From an uncultured Collinsella sp. (lineage in GTDB: Bacteria > Actinomycetota > Coriobacteriia > Coriobacteriales > Coriobacteriaceae): a DNA stretch of 14,966 nt. Numbering within the stretch: position 1 is the stretch's first letter; each line of letters starts with the position of its first letter. This document shows positions 1 through 7,526 of the stretch, piece after piece. The stretch lies in NCBI GenBank assembly GCA_900757705.1, contig CAAEOW010000082.1, positions 1 through 14,966 of the forward strand. The letters are read 5' to 3'. The notes below the pieces were generated by a model. That model ran no database searches, was not told where the DNA came from, and saw only the letters and a list, made by a program, of their open reading frames with translations. The position numbers and the translations under genes were made by a program.

Positions 1-525
1 GAGTTTGACGAGGGCAAGCTCACGCGCCTGAAGGTGTCCCTTGTCTCGGGCGCTACGCTGTCCGAGGTGTCGCATGAGCTGGGCATCGACGACATCATCA
101 TCTTTGGTGCCTCCGAGACCGGTACCGGCGCGCGCGGCCTGCACTCGGCGCTCGAGAACGTCTACGAGTCGCTCGTGGGTGCGCTGTACCTGGATGCCGG
201 CTGGGATGTTGCGGCTGACTTTATCCATCGTACGCTCAAACCGCACCTGGCCTCCGAGCGTGCCGAGCACCCCGCGAACCCCAAATCGTTCTTGCAGGAG
301 TGCGTGCAAGCCGACGGTCACGAACCCCCGGCGTATAAGCTCGTTGGCTCCGAGGGCCCGGCGCATGCGCCCACCTTTACCGCCGTGGTGTTGATCGATG
401 GTATTCGCCAGGGTCGCGGCTCCGGCTCCTCAAAGAAGGAAGCCGAGGGAGCCGCTGCACTCGAGGCACTTGACCGCATGGGCTACACCACCAACGGCGT
501 GATTCTCAACAAGAAGCCTGTTTAA
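1..525 (+). CDS. rnc: Ribonuclease III, 3' part (5' end outside window)
   Basis: This is the C-terminal ~174 codons of RNase III, the double-strand-specific endonuclease that processes rRNA precursors and structured mRNAs. The frame is open from base 1, so the gene starts upstream; the ATG at 34 is internal. Seen: the end of the nuclease domain (LVSGATLSEV, then ENVYESLVGALYLD, codons 154-195) followed by a dsRNA-binding domain (about 280-510, from NPKSFLQE to GSGSSKKEAEGAAALEAL). The first catalytic motif (ERLEFLGD) lies outside the window. The glutamate of the second metal-binding motif is present (codon 166-168). The preceding acidic position, normally Asp (D114 in E. coli), is Asn here (codon 157-159). 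TAA is at 523-525, 10 nt before smc, so rnc probably leads the smc-ftsY-ffh operon. Confidence 0.95.
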   Translation, partial: EFDEGKLTRLKVSLVSGATLSEVSHELGIDDIIIFGASETGTGARGLHSALENVYESLVGALYLDAGWDVAADFIHRTLKPHLASERAEHPANPKSFLQECVQADGHEPPAYKLVGSEGPAHAPTFTAVVLIDGIRQGRGSGSSKKEAEGAAALEALDRMGYTTNGVILNKKPV

Positions 526-535
526 GCGAGGAACC

Positions 536-3500
536 GTGTATCTCAAGTCCCTCACGCTCAAAGGGTTCAAGTCGTTTGCCGACCGCGCCCATATGACGTT
601 TGAGCCGGGCCTGACCGTCATCGTCGGTCCCAACGGCTCGGGAAAATCGAACATCTCTGACTCGATTCTGTGGGTCCTGGGTGAGCAGAGCGCCAAGCAG
701 CTGCGCGGCCAGGCCATGGAGGACGTTATCTTCTCGGGCTCGTCGGCGCGTAAGCCGGTGGGTGTCGCCGAGGTCACGCTGGTGCTCGATAACTCGGACC
801 ATTTGCTGCCCGTCGACTTTGACGAGGTCGCCATCACCCGGCGCATGTATCGCTCGGGCGAAAGCGAGTACCTCATCAACTCGAGTCCGTGCCGCCTGAT
901 GGACATTCAGGACATCCTGCACGATTCGGGCCTGGGCAAGGATACGCATTCCATCATCAGCCAGGGCAAGCTCGATGCCATTTTGCAGAGCCGCCCCGAG
1001 GAGCGCCGTGCCCTCATCGAGGAGGCCGCCGGCATCTCCAAGCACAAGCGCCGCAAGGAGCGTGCGCTCAAAAAGATTAAGTCGATGGACGAGCACCTGA
1101 CGCGTGCCCGCGACATCAATAAGGAAATCGCCCGTCAGCTGCGACCTCTGGAGCGTCAGGTCGATCGTGCGCGCAAGTACAAAGAGCTGTCCTCGCGCGC
1201 GAACGAGCTTACGCAGATGCTAGCCGTCGACGAGCTGCGTTCGCTGCAGTCGCAGTGGAACGACCTGGAGAGCCGCTCCAAGGAAGGCGCCGCCGAGCTG
1301 GAGCTTGCGCAGTACCGCATGGGCGAAAAGGAGCGCGAGCTCGAGAAGCTCCAGGTCATGCTCGAGGAAAAGGGCCTGTTTGTGGGCGATCTGGGCGAGC
1401 AGCGCCGCCATATGCAAGATGTGGTCGGTCGCATTAACTCCGATATGCGTCTGCTCGAGGAAAAGGGCCACAACATGGTGTCGCGCCTGTCCGACATGCG
1501 CGGGCAGATTTCGAGCTCCGAGCATCAGCGTCGTCGCGTGGTAGAGGAGCTCGAGGATGCACGTGCGCAGCTTGAGGAAGTGACCGGCGCGCACATGCAG
1601 GCCCAGGAGGACGTTGACGCCGCCGGACCTGCCGCCGCCGAGCTCCACGAGCGTCGCGTTGCGCTCGACAATCAGATTTCGCAGCTTACGCGTGAGCAAC
1701 GCGATGCGCAGCGTGTGGCCGATAACGCGGCGCTCGAACTCGCCAAGGTGAAGGACTCGCTGAGCAACGCCGAGGTCGAGGACAACATGTACGCCTCACG
1801 CCTGGAGCAGATCGACGAGCAGCTCGAGGAAGTCACGGCCTCACTCGAGAGCCGTCGCGACCGCGCCGAGGAGCTCGACAGTGCACTTGATCAGGCCCGT
1901 CAAGCCCAGATTGATGCTCGCGAGGCTACCGAGGTCGCCCGTGCAGCCCTTAAGGACCTGCGTGCCCGCGAGAGCGAGGCGCGCAACAAACTGTCCGAGG
2001 TGCGCTCGGAGCTTGCCAGCCAAAAGAAGCTCGATGCCCGCATGGCTGACAGCTCGCCGCTGGTGAGCCGTCTGATGGGTGCGCTGGGCGACGATGTCTC
2101 GGGTCGTCTGGGCGACGTGCTCGAGGCCCCGCGTGAGCTTGAGGGCCTGGTTGAGCAATTGCTCGCCGGCGATATCGATGCGCTGCTGTTCGACGATGCG
2201 TCCGCGCTTGAGCGTGCCGGTCGTGCCGCTCTGGACCAGAAGAAGGCCTCGGGCGAGGCGCTGCTGGTCGCGCGCGGTGTGAGCGCCTCTGCTGCCGCTA
2301 AGGGCGCTGCCGGTTCCCGCCTGGTCGATCGCCTGTCCGTACGCGCCGGCTATGGCCCGGTTGTCGAGGCGCTGCTCGGCGGTTATTACGTCGTGGACGA
2401 TCTTGCTGCCGCGCTGTCGGCGCCGGTCGTTGACGGCGTGATTTACGTGACCCCCGATGGTGCCCGCGTCGCCTGCGGCGGCCTGGTGCGTGTGGGGCTC
2501 GACGCCGGCGAGGCTTCGGGTGCTTTGGAGCGCAAGCGTCGCATTCGCGAGCTGGAGGGCCTGGAACCCGATCTGGCTGCTGTGTTTGAGCATGTTTCGG
2601 ATCAGGTCGTCGAGGCCAATGCGGCCGTCGAAGAGGCGCGTGCCGCTGAGGGCGATGCCGCCGGCGAGATCGCCCGTCTTGAGGGCGAGCGCCGCTCGCT
2701 GCTCTCCGAGATTGGCCGCCTGGAGCAAAGCGCCAACAACGCCGAGGTCGAGCGCGTGCGCATCTCCAAGCGCCGCGAGCAGGCCGCCGAGGCCGTTCGC
2801 GCTGCGCGCCCGCGCGTGGACGAGCTCACCCGCTCGCGTGACGAGGCCCGAGCGCAGGCAAGCGATCTTGGCCTTCAGATTGCCGAAGCCAACGACGAAC
2901 TCGACCGCGTTCGCCGTGACGATTCCGAGGCCGCCGGTAAGCTTGCTGATGCCAAGGTCCGCCTGGCCCAGACGAGCGAGCGCCTTCGTTCTCTGAAGGG
3001 CCGAGTACCCGATCTGGAGCATCGCCTGGAGGGCATCGACCGCCGTATCCGCGGAACACGCCAGGCCTCGCGCTCACTCGAGCTGCTGCGCCTGCGCGTC
3101 GATCCCATGCACGAGCGCTATTCGGCCCTGCTGGAGCGCGCGTCGGATTGGGCAGCGCGTCTGCGTGACCAGGCCTCTCTGGAGGAGGCGGACTCCGCTT
3201 CGCTCAAGAAGACCATCGAGGATGCCAAGGCAGAGGTTGCCCGCGCTAAGGAGAAGGTCGATACTGCCACCGCCACGCAAAACGAGTTTAAGGTCGCGCG
3301 TGGCAAGCTCGAGGTGCAGGTAGAGGCCGCCATTAAGGCCATTACCGCCGATGGCAACACGGTACTCGAGGAAGCGCTCATGCTTCCCGCGCCCACGGAC
3401 CGCGATGCCGCCGAGCGCGAGCTCAACCAGCTTGTGCGCCAGATCAACAACCTTGGTCCCGTGAACCAAGTTGCCATGGAGGAGTACGAGCAGCTCAAGC

Positions 3501-4072
3501 GCCGCGCCGATTACATCGAGGGGCAGCTGGCCGATCTGGAGAGCGCGCGTAAGGCGCTCACCAAGATCGCGGTGGCTATTGATCGCAAGATGCGCAAGGC
3601 GTTCCTTGTGACGTTTGAGAAGGTCGACGCGAACTTCCGCGAGATCTTCGCTATGCTGTTCCCGGGTGGCCAGGCTCATCTGGAGATGACCGATCCTGAG
3701 CATCCGGCCGAGACGGGTATCGAGGTCGTGGCGCAGCCGCGCGGCAAGCGCATCACCAAGATGATGCTCATGTCTGGCGGCGAGAAGAGTCTGACGGCAC
3801 TCGCCCTGCTCTTTGCCGTGTACCGCACGCGCACGGTGCCGTTCTATGTGCTGGACGAGGTCGAGGCGGCACTTGACGACGCCAACCTGTCCAAGCTCAT
3901 CGGCGCGCTCGACGTGTTGCGTTCCGATACGCAGCTCTTGGTCATTTCGCATCAGCGCCGTACTATGGAGGATGCTGACGTTCTCTACGGTGTCTCGATG
4001 CAAGCCGACGGCGTCAGTCGCGTCGTCTCGCAAAAACTCGATCGCGAAACCGGAAAGGTCGTGAATGCATAA
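536..4072 (+). CDS. smc: Chromosome segregation protein SMC
   Basis: Full-length SMC ATPase (1178 aa, the usual size), the core of the SMC-ScpAB condensin that compacts and separates origins. Visible in order: N-terminal ATPase half with Walker A GPNGSGKS (31-38); a long charged coiled coil; a globular hinge at about 505-660 (SRLMGALGDDVSGRLGDVLE to the Gly-rich end); the returning coiled coil; and the C-terminal half with ABC signature LMSGGEKS (from 1078) and Walker B FYVLDEVEAALDD (D1107, E1108). The start is GTG at 536 because MYLKSLTLKGFKSF matches the family N-terminus exactly; GAGGA at 528-532 is a closely spaced ribosome binding site. The stop overlaps the ftsY start by one base (TAATG), which implies translational coupling. 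scpA and scpB are not in this window. Confidence 0.98.
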   Translation: MYLKSLTLKGFKSFADRAHMTFEPGLTVIVGPNGSGKSNISDSILWVLGEQSAKQLRGQAMEDVIFSGSSARKPVGVAEVTLVLDNSDHLLPVDFDEVAITRRMYRSGESEYLINSSPCRLMDIQDILHDSGLGKDTHSIISQGKLDAILQSRPEERRALIEEAAGISKHKRRKERALKKIKSMDEHLTRARDINKEIARQLRPLERQVDRARKYKELSSRANELTQMLAVDELRSLQSQWNDLESRSKEGAAELELAQYRMGEKERELEKLQVMLEEKGLFVGDLGEQRRHMQDVVGRINSDMRLLEEKGHNMVSRLSDMRGQISSSEHQRRRVVEELEDARAQLEEVTGAHMQAQEDVDAAGPAAAELHERRVALDNQISQLTREQRDAQRVADNAALELAKVKDSLSNAEVEDNMYASRLEQIDEQLEEVTASLESRRDRAEELDSALDQARQAQIDAREATEVARAALKDLRARESEARNKLSEVRSELASQKKLDARMADSSPLVSRLMGALGDDVSGRLGDVLEAPRELEGLVEQLLAGDIDALLFDDASALERAGRAALDQKKASGEALLVARGVSASAAAKGAAGSRLVDRLSVRAGYGPVVEALLGGYYVVDDLAAALSAPVVDGVIYVTPDGARVACGGLVRVGLDAGEASGALERKRRIRELEGLEPDLAAVFEHVSDQVVEANAAVEEARAAEGDAAGEIARLEGERRSLLSEIGRLEQSANNAEVERVRISKRREQAAEAVRAARPRVDELTRSRDEARAQASDLGLQIAEANDELDRVRRDDSEAAGKLADAKVRLAQTSERLRSLKGRVPDLEHRLEGIDRRIRGTRQASRSLELLRLRVDPMHERYSALLERASDWAARLRDQASLEEADSASLKKTIEDAKAEVARAKEKVDTATATQNEFKVARGKLEVQVEAAIKAITADGNTVLEEALMLPAPTDRDAAERELNQLVRQINNLGPVNQVAMEEYEQLKRRADYIEGQLADLESARKALTKIAVAIDRKMRKAFLVTFEKVDANFREIFAMLFPGGQAHLEMTDPEHPAETGIEVVAQPRGKRITKMMLMSGGEKSLTALALLFAVYRTRTVPFYVLDEVEAALDDANLSKLIGALDVLRSDTQLLVISHQRRTMEDADVLYGVSMQADGVSRVVSQKLDRETGKVVNA

Positions 4073-4989
4073 TGGGATTCTTTGACGCTCTCTCGCGCGG
4101 ACTTGAGCGCAGCCGCGAGGCCCTCAACGAGGTCTTCTACTTTGGCGGCGAGGTCGACGAGGACTTTTGGGAGGACCTTGAGGACACCCTCGTTATGGGT
4201 GACATGGGTGCCGAGGTCGCCATTCAGGTCTCCGATGACCTGCGCGAGACGGCCGCCAAGAAGAACCTCAAGACCGCCCCGCAGCTCCGTCGTGCCCTGG
4301 CTGAGCAGCTCGAGCAGCATTTTGTGCCCGCCGAGCGCGATCCGTTCTCCGACACGCCGAGCTGCGTGCTGTTTGTAGGCATTAACGGCGCCGGCAAGAC
4401 CACGACGGTCGGCAAGATCGCGAGCGCCATGGCCGCCCGCGGCAAGAATGTCGTGATCGGTTCTGCCGATACCTTCCGCGCCGCCGCCATCGAGCAGCTC
4501 GATGTGTGGGGTCAGCGCGCCGGCGTCCCCGTCATCAAGCGCGATCGCGGCTCCGACCCGGCAAGTGTTTGCTACGACGTGCTCGATGAGGCCGATAAGC
4601 GCGGCAGCGACCTGGTGCTGATCGACACCGCCGGCCGCCTGCACACGAGCCCCGAGCTCATGCGCGAGCTTGCCAAGGTGGTTAACGTGACGCGTAAGCG
4701 CGCCGCCAATATGGCCGCCGGCCCCATGCCCGTCTCGGTCGTGCTCGTGATCGATGCCGCCACCGGCCAGAACGGTCTGAACCAGGCGCTCGAGTTTAAC
4801 GAGGCGCTGGGTCTGGACGGTATCATCATGACGAAGCTCGACGGTACGGCAAAGGGCGGCATCGCCATGGCCGTGGCCGAGAAGCTCAAGCTCCCGATTC
4901 TGCGCGTGGGCGTGGGCGAGCAGGTCGATGACCTACAGGAGTTCAATGCCAAAGATTTCTGCCGCGCCCTGGTGGGCGAGTCCAATTAA
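4072..4989 (+). CDS. ftsY: Signal recognition particle receptor FtsY
   Basis: SRP receptor GTPase (305 aa), which docks Ffh-ribosome complexes at the membrane Sec translocon. Seen: an N-terminal helical segment with amphipathic character (MGFFDALSRGLERSREALNE), the N domain, then the G domain with P-loop GINGAGKT (103-110), ADTFRAAA, DTAGR (185-189), TKLD (254-257) and the closing GVGEQVDDL motif. The protein lacks the long acidic A domain of E. coli FtsY and matches the short form common in Gram-positive bacteria; membrane binding would rely on the N-terminal helix (inferred). The start ATG overlaps the smc stop, so no separate ribosome binding site is needed. Next to ffh, its direct GTPase partner, in the same operon. 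Confidence 0.97.
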   Translation: MGFFDALSRGLERSREALNEVFYFGGEVDEDFWEDLEDTLVMGDMGAEVAIQVSDDLRETAAKKNLKTAPQLRRALAEQLEQHFVPAERDPFSDTPSCVLFVGINGAGKTTTVGKIASAMAARGKNVVIGSADTFRAAAIEQLDVWGQRAGVPVIKRDRGSDPASVCYDVLDEADKRGSDLVLIDTAGRLHTSPELMRELAKVVNVTRKRAANMAAGPMPVSVVLVIDAATGQNGLNQALEFNEALGLDGIIMTKLDGTAKGGIAMAVAEKLKLPILRVGVGEQVDDLQEFNAKDFCRALVGESN

Positions 4990-4993
4990 GGAG
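4988..4993 (+). promoter_or_regulatory. Ribosome binding site of ffh
   Basis: AAGGAG overlaps the last two bases of the ftsY TAA stop and sits 6 nt before the GTG at 5000. It decides the ffh start and links the two genes in translation. Confidence 0.8.
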
Positions 4994-4999
4994 TGACTA

Positions 5000-6475
5000 G
5001 TGTTTGATTCTCTGAGCGATCGCCTCAATGACACATTTGACCGCCTGCGCGGCAAGGGTAAGCTGACCGAGGCCGACATCACCTCGGCCATGCGCGACAT
5101 TCGCATGGCGTTGCTCGAGGCCGACGTCAACTTTAAGGTTGTCAAGGAGTTCGTCGCCAAGACCAAGGAGCGCTGCATGACCGCCGAGGTCATGGAGTCG
5201 CTGTCGCCGGCGCAAAACGTCGTCAAGATCGTGCTCGACGAGCTTACCGAGATGCTCGGCTCCACCGAGAGTAAGCTCGTTTTTAGTAACCGCATTCCTA
5301 ATGTCATCATGCTCGTGGGCCTGCAGGGCTCCGGTAAGACCACGGCGGCCGTAAAGCTGGCCTACCTGCTCAAGAAGCAGGGCCGCTCGCCGCTGCTCGC
5401 CGCGTGCGACGTCTACCGTCCCGCCGCAGCCGACCAGCTAGCCACGCTTGGCGGAGAGATCGGCGTGCCGGTCTTCCGCGGCGACGGTGCACACCCGGTC
5501 GACATCGCCAAGGGCGCTATTCAGGAGGCCGTCGACCACCTGCGTGACGTGGTCATCGTCGATACCGCCGGTCGTTTGCAGATCGACGAGCAGATGATGC
5601 AGGAAGCCGTGGACATCAAGAAGGCCGTCAAGCCCGATCAGGTGCTGATGGTCGTCGATGCCATGACCGGCCAGGATATCGTCAACGTCGTCTCGACCTT
5701 CGCCGAGCGCACCGACTTTGACGGCGTGATCATCTCCAAGCTCGACGGCGATGCCCGTGGTGGCGGCGCGCTTTCCGTGCGCCAGGTGACCGGCAAGCCC
5801 ATCAAGTTCGTGAGCATGGGCGAGAAGCCCGATTCGCTGGAGCCGTTCTACCCCGACCGTATGGCCAAGCGAATCTTGGGCATGGGCGACGTCGTCGGCA
5901 TCATCGAGAAGGCCCAGGAGGCCGCCGATGCCGAGCAGCTCGAGGCCGCCGAGCGCATGCTGCGCGAGGGCTTTACCATGAACGACATGCTCGACCAGAT
6001 GAAAGCCGTTAAGAAGATGGGCGGCATGAAGGGCATTCTCGGCATGCTCCCCGGTGGCCAGCGCGCGCTCAACCAGATGGGCGGCAACTTGGACGAGGGC
6101 ATCTTCGACAAGAACGAGGCCATCATTATGTCGATGACCAAGGAGGAACGCCTGCGCCCCTCCATCATCAACGGCCAGCGTCGCGCCCGCATTGCCAAGG
6201 GCGCCGGCGTGACCCCCACCGAGGTCAACAGCCTTATGAAGCAGTGGGGCGAGATGAACAAGATGATGGGACGCATGCGCACGATGGCCAATCAGGCGCA
6301 GGCCGGCGGCAAGAAGGGCAAAAAGGGCAAGAAGGGCAAGAAGATGCGCATGCCCAATATCCCTGGCCTGGACGCTATGGGTCTGGGCAGCATGGGCGGC
6401 CTGGGTACGGGCGGTCCCAAGTCCGATATGGAGCTGCTGCGCCAGATGGAAGCGCAGATGCGTAATAAGAAATAG
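5000..6475 (+). CDS. ffh: Signal recognition particle protein Ffh (SRP54)
   Basis: SRP GTPase (491 aa) that binds 4.5S/SRP RNA and signal sequences of nascent membrane and secreted proteins, handing them to FtsY. Seen: N domain (MFDSLSDRLNDTFDRLRGKG), G domain with P-loop GLQGSGKT (107-114), DVYRPAAADQL, DTAGR (188-192) and SKLDGDARGG (from 246), then the Met-rich M domain (about 300-435; FTMNDMLDQMKAVKKMGGMKGILGMLPG, and RIAKGAGV, which contacts the RNA). A basic linker of three KKG units followed by KK (nt about 6310-6342) leads to a Gly/Met-rich tail (MPNIPGLDAMGLGSMGGLGTGG), extending the protein beyond the usual ~450 aa. The start is GTG, set by AAGGAG at 4988-4993. ylxM and rpsP, frequent neighbours in Firmicutes, are absent. 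Confidence 0.98.
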   Translation: MFDSLSDRLNDTFDRLRGKGKLTEADITSAMRDIRMALLEADVNFKVVKEFVAKTKERCMTAEVMESLSPAQNVVKIVLDELTEMLGSTESKLVFSNRIPNVIMLVGLQGSGKTTAAVKLAYLLKKQGRSPLLAACDVYRPAAADQLATLGGEIGVPVFRGDGAHPVDIAKGAIQEAVDHLRDVVIVDTAGRLQIDEQMMQEAVDIKKAVKPDQVLMVVDAMTGQDIVNVVSTFAERTDFDGVIISKLDGDARGGGALSVRQVTGKPIKFVSMGEKPDSLEPFYPDRMAKRILGMGDVVGIIEKAQEAADAEQLEAAERMLREGFTMNDMLDQMKAVKKMGGMKGILGMLPGGQRALNQMGGNLDEGIFDKNEAIIMSMTKEERLRPSIINGQRRARIAKGAGVTPTEVNSLMKQWGEMNKMMGRMRTMANQAQAGGKKGKKGKKGKKMRMPNIPGLDAMGLGSMGGLGTGGPKSDMELLRQMEAQMRNKK

Positions 6476-6499
6476 AGCTGTAATTCCAGCTTGATATGG

Positions 6500-6538
6500 C
6501 AAAGGCCACTCGGAAGCTACCGGGTGGCCTTTGTTGTT
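6500..6538 (+). terminator. Intrinsic terminator of the rnc-smc-ftsY-ffh operon
   Basis: A 14-bp stem, CAAAGGCCACTCGG / CCGGGTGGCCTTTG (one T-G wobble), closes a 6-nt AAGCTA loop at 6500-6533. It is followed by a T-rich run TTGTTGTT, 24 nt after the ffh stop. Because the stem is nearly symmetric with A/T at its base, it may also stop the convergent - strand gene, whose stop codon is at 6596-6598. Confidence 0.85.
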
Positions 6539-6595
6539 GGCTTTGATTGTTGGATTGCGTTCAGTATCGCGCCCCGAGCTCGCGGTGCCGTGCCG

Positions 6596-7360
6596 TTAGT
6601 GGCAGCCGCAGCCCTCGTGGCCCTCGTGCTCGTGATGGCCGTGGCAGCTGCAGGAATCGCCATGCTCGTGAGTGTGGTCGTGGCCGTGGCCATGGCAGTC
6701 GCAGGTGGCCTCGCCGGTCTGCGCGAGCGTGCCGGCAATGAGGGCCTCGACGCAAGCGTCGCAGCTGCCCTGGGCACCTGCGTATACTGTGATGCCGGCT
6801 TGGGCAAGCGCGTTGATAGCGCCACCGCCGATGCCGCCGCAGATGAGCGTGTCCACGCCACCGTTGGCGAGCAGGCCCGCAAGGGCACCGTGGCCGGTGC
6901 CGTCGGTGCCCACGACCTGCTCGTTGAGTACCTTGCCATCCTGAATGTCGTAGATCTTGAACTGCTCGCTGCGGCCAAAGTGCATAAAGATGTTGCCGTT
7001 GTCGTACGTGGTTGCCACCCTCATGGTGTCGACCTCCTTTGCTGGCCATACGGCCGTTGCCGTGGTAATGGGGGAGTACGCAATATTGCCGCCTTCGATG
7101 ATGAGCGCCCGACCATTGACCAACGCGTTTGCCACCTTGCGATGCGCGCGGCTGCAAATAGCCGCCACCGTGGCGCGCGCGATACCCATCTGCTGTGCGA
7201 CTGCCTCTTGGTTAAGGCCTTCCAGGTCGCACAGGCGCAGCGCCTCGAGTTCGTCGACCGTCATGTCGATGGCGTCTCCGCTGGCTAGGCCGTCAGGGGT
7301 AAAGCCGCGGTATTCGGGGATGATCCCGACGCGGCGCAGTTTTTCGCGTCTTCCTGCCAT
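6596..7360 (-). CDS. DUF134 HTH / NifX-type cluster-binding fusion protein with Cys-His-rich tail
   Basis: 254 aa, three parts. Residues 1-100: DUF134 with a helix-turn-helix resembling sigma region 4 (DELEALRLCDLEGLNQEAVAQ...GIARATVAA), a likely DNA-binding unit. Residues 113-212: NifX/NifB-type dinitrogenase iron-molybdenum cofactor domain (MRVATTYDNGNIFMHFGRSEQF, then DTLICGGIGGGAINAL), known in relatives to bind Fe-S/Mo clusters. Residues about 218-254: a metal-binding-looking tail with 12 His and 6 Cys, containing CDCH, CSCH and CGCH. Start ATG at 7360 with AAGGAG (7366-7371) 5 nt upstream. Alone on this strand between ffh and thyA. The inferred role is a one-component regulator sensing metal or Fe-S status; the ligand is unknown. 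No nitrogenase genes are seen, so a role in nitrogen fixation is not implied. A strong internal ribosome binding site precedes Met113. Confidence 0.9.
   Translation of the reverse strand: MAGRREKLRRVGIIPEYRGFTPDGLASGDAIDMTVDELEALRLCDLEGLNQEAVAQQMGIARATVAAICSRAHRKVANALVNGRALIIEGGNIAYSPITTATAVWPAKEVDTMRVATTYDNGNIFMHFGRSEQFKIYDIQDGKVLNEQVVGTDGTGHGALAGLLANGGVDTLICGGIGGGAINALAQAGITVYAGAQGSCDACVEALIAGTLAQTGEATCDCHGHGHDHTHEHGDSCSCHGHHEHEGHEGCGCH
7032..7040 (-). promoter_or_regulatory. Internal Shine-Dalgarno site before the NifX domain
   Basis: On the - strand, AAAGGAGGT lies 7 nt before an in-frame ATG (7024-7022). That ATG is Met113 of the fusion, exactly the natural first residue of a stand-alone NifX-type protein (MRVATTYDNGN). 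The site is read within codons for Ala-Lys-Glu-Val. It could drive a second 142-aa product or be a fossil of two formerly separate genes. Confidence 0.6.
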
Positions 7361-7374
7361 GTGCTCTCCTTATC

Positions 7375-7386
7375 TGACATATGTCA
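7375..7386. promoter_or_regulatory. Operator-like perfect palindrome 1
   Basis: TGACATATGTCA is a perfect 12-bp palindrome just upstream of the ribosome binding site of the DUF134-NifX gene. It covers the expected transcription start of that gene (6-8 nt past the -10 at 7397-7392). It shares the pattern TGRCATATGYCA with the larger palindrome at 7422-7445; the centres are 53 bp apart, about five helical turns. Confidence 0.6.
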
Positions 7387-7391
7387 ACAAT

Positions 7392-7419
7392 AGAATAGCG
7401 AACGCGCAGATTTATGCAA
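7392..7419 (-). promoter_or_regulatory. Predicted promoter of the DUF134-NifX gene
   Basis: On the - strand, TTGCAT (7419-7414) as -35, a 16-bp spacer, and TATTCT (7397-7392) as -10. The predicted start of transcription is near 7385, inside palindrome 1, and palindrome 2 begins 2 bp upstream of the -35. The arrangement fits repression by a dimer at each site, possibly autoregulation (inferred). Confidence 0.5.
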
Positions 7420-7421
7420 TG

Positions 7422-7445
7422 AATTTCTGGCATATGCCAGAAATT
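7422..7445. promoter_or_regulatory. Operator-like perfect palindrome 2
   Basis: A perfect 24-bp palindrome: AATTTC outer arms around the core TGGCATATGCCA, then GAAATT. It lies directly upstream of the -35 of the DUF134-NifX gene and about 80 bp before thyA. The core matches palindrome 1 at 10 of 12 positions, the changes being symmetric. It has no T-run and sits between divergent genes, so a protein binding site is more likely than a terminator. Confidence 0.65.
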
Positions 7446-7486
7446 GTGGGCTTATGTTTGGGCTGTGGGGCCGCATGTGCCTGGGC

Positions 7487-7492
7487 TACAAT
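7487..7492 (+). promoter_or_regulatory. Possible -10 element of thyA-folA
   Basis: TACAAT lies 34 nt before the thyA ATG in otherwise GC-rich sequence. No convincing -35 hexamer sits at 16-18 bp, so the call is weak. The 7361-7526 gap holds this site plus the divergent promoter and two palindromes. Confidence 0.35.
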
Positions 7493-7526
7493 GAATCTCG
7501 CTTATAGGCAACTGACAGGAGGGTCA

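Noticed and set aside
1841..3022. 393-codon open frame on the - strand opposite smc
   Set aside because: Shadow of the SMC coiled-coil and hinge coding region; no recognisable motif or ribosome binding site.
6476..6595. SRP (4.5S) RNA gene beside ffh
   Set aside because: Looked for a conserved GGAA-tetraloop hairpin; only the terminator is present. No tRNA, rRNA or CRISPR repeats were seen anywhere in the window.
6491..7288. 265-codon + strand frame after ffh
   Set aside because: Antisense to the DUF134-NifX gene and starts at the ffh terminator; composition is that of a shadow.
6957..7526. Long N-terminal extension in frame with thyA
   Set aside because: Antisense to the DUF134-NifX gene and across its promoter; the ATG at 7527 has a clear AGGAGG and gives the normal ThyA length.
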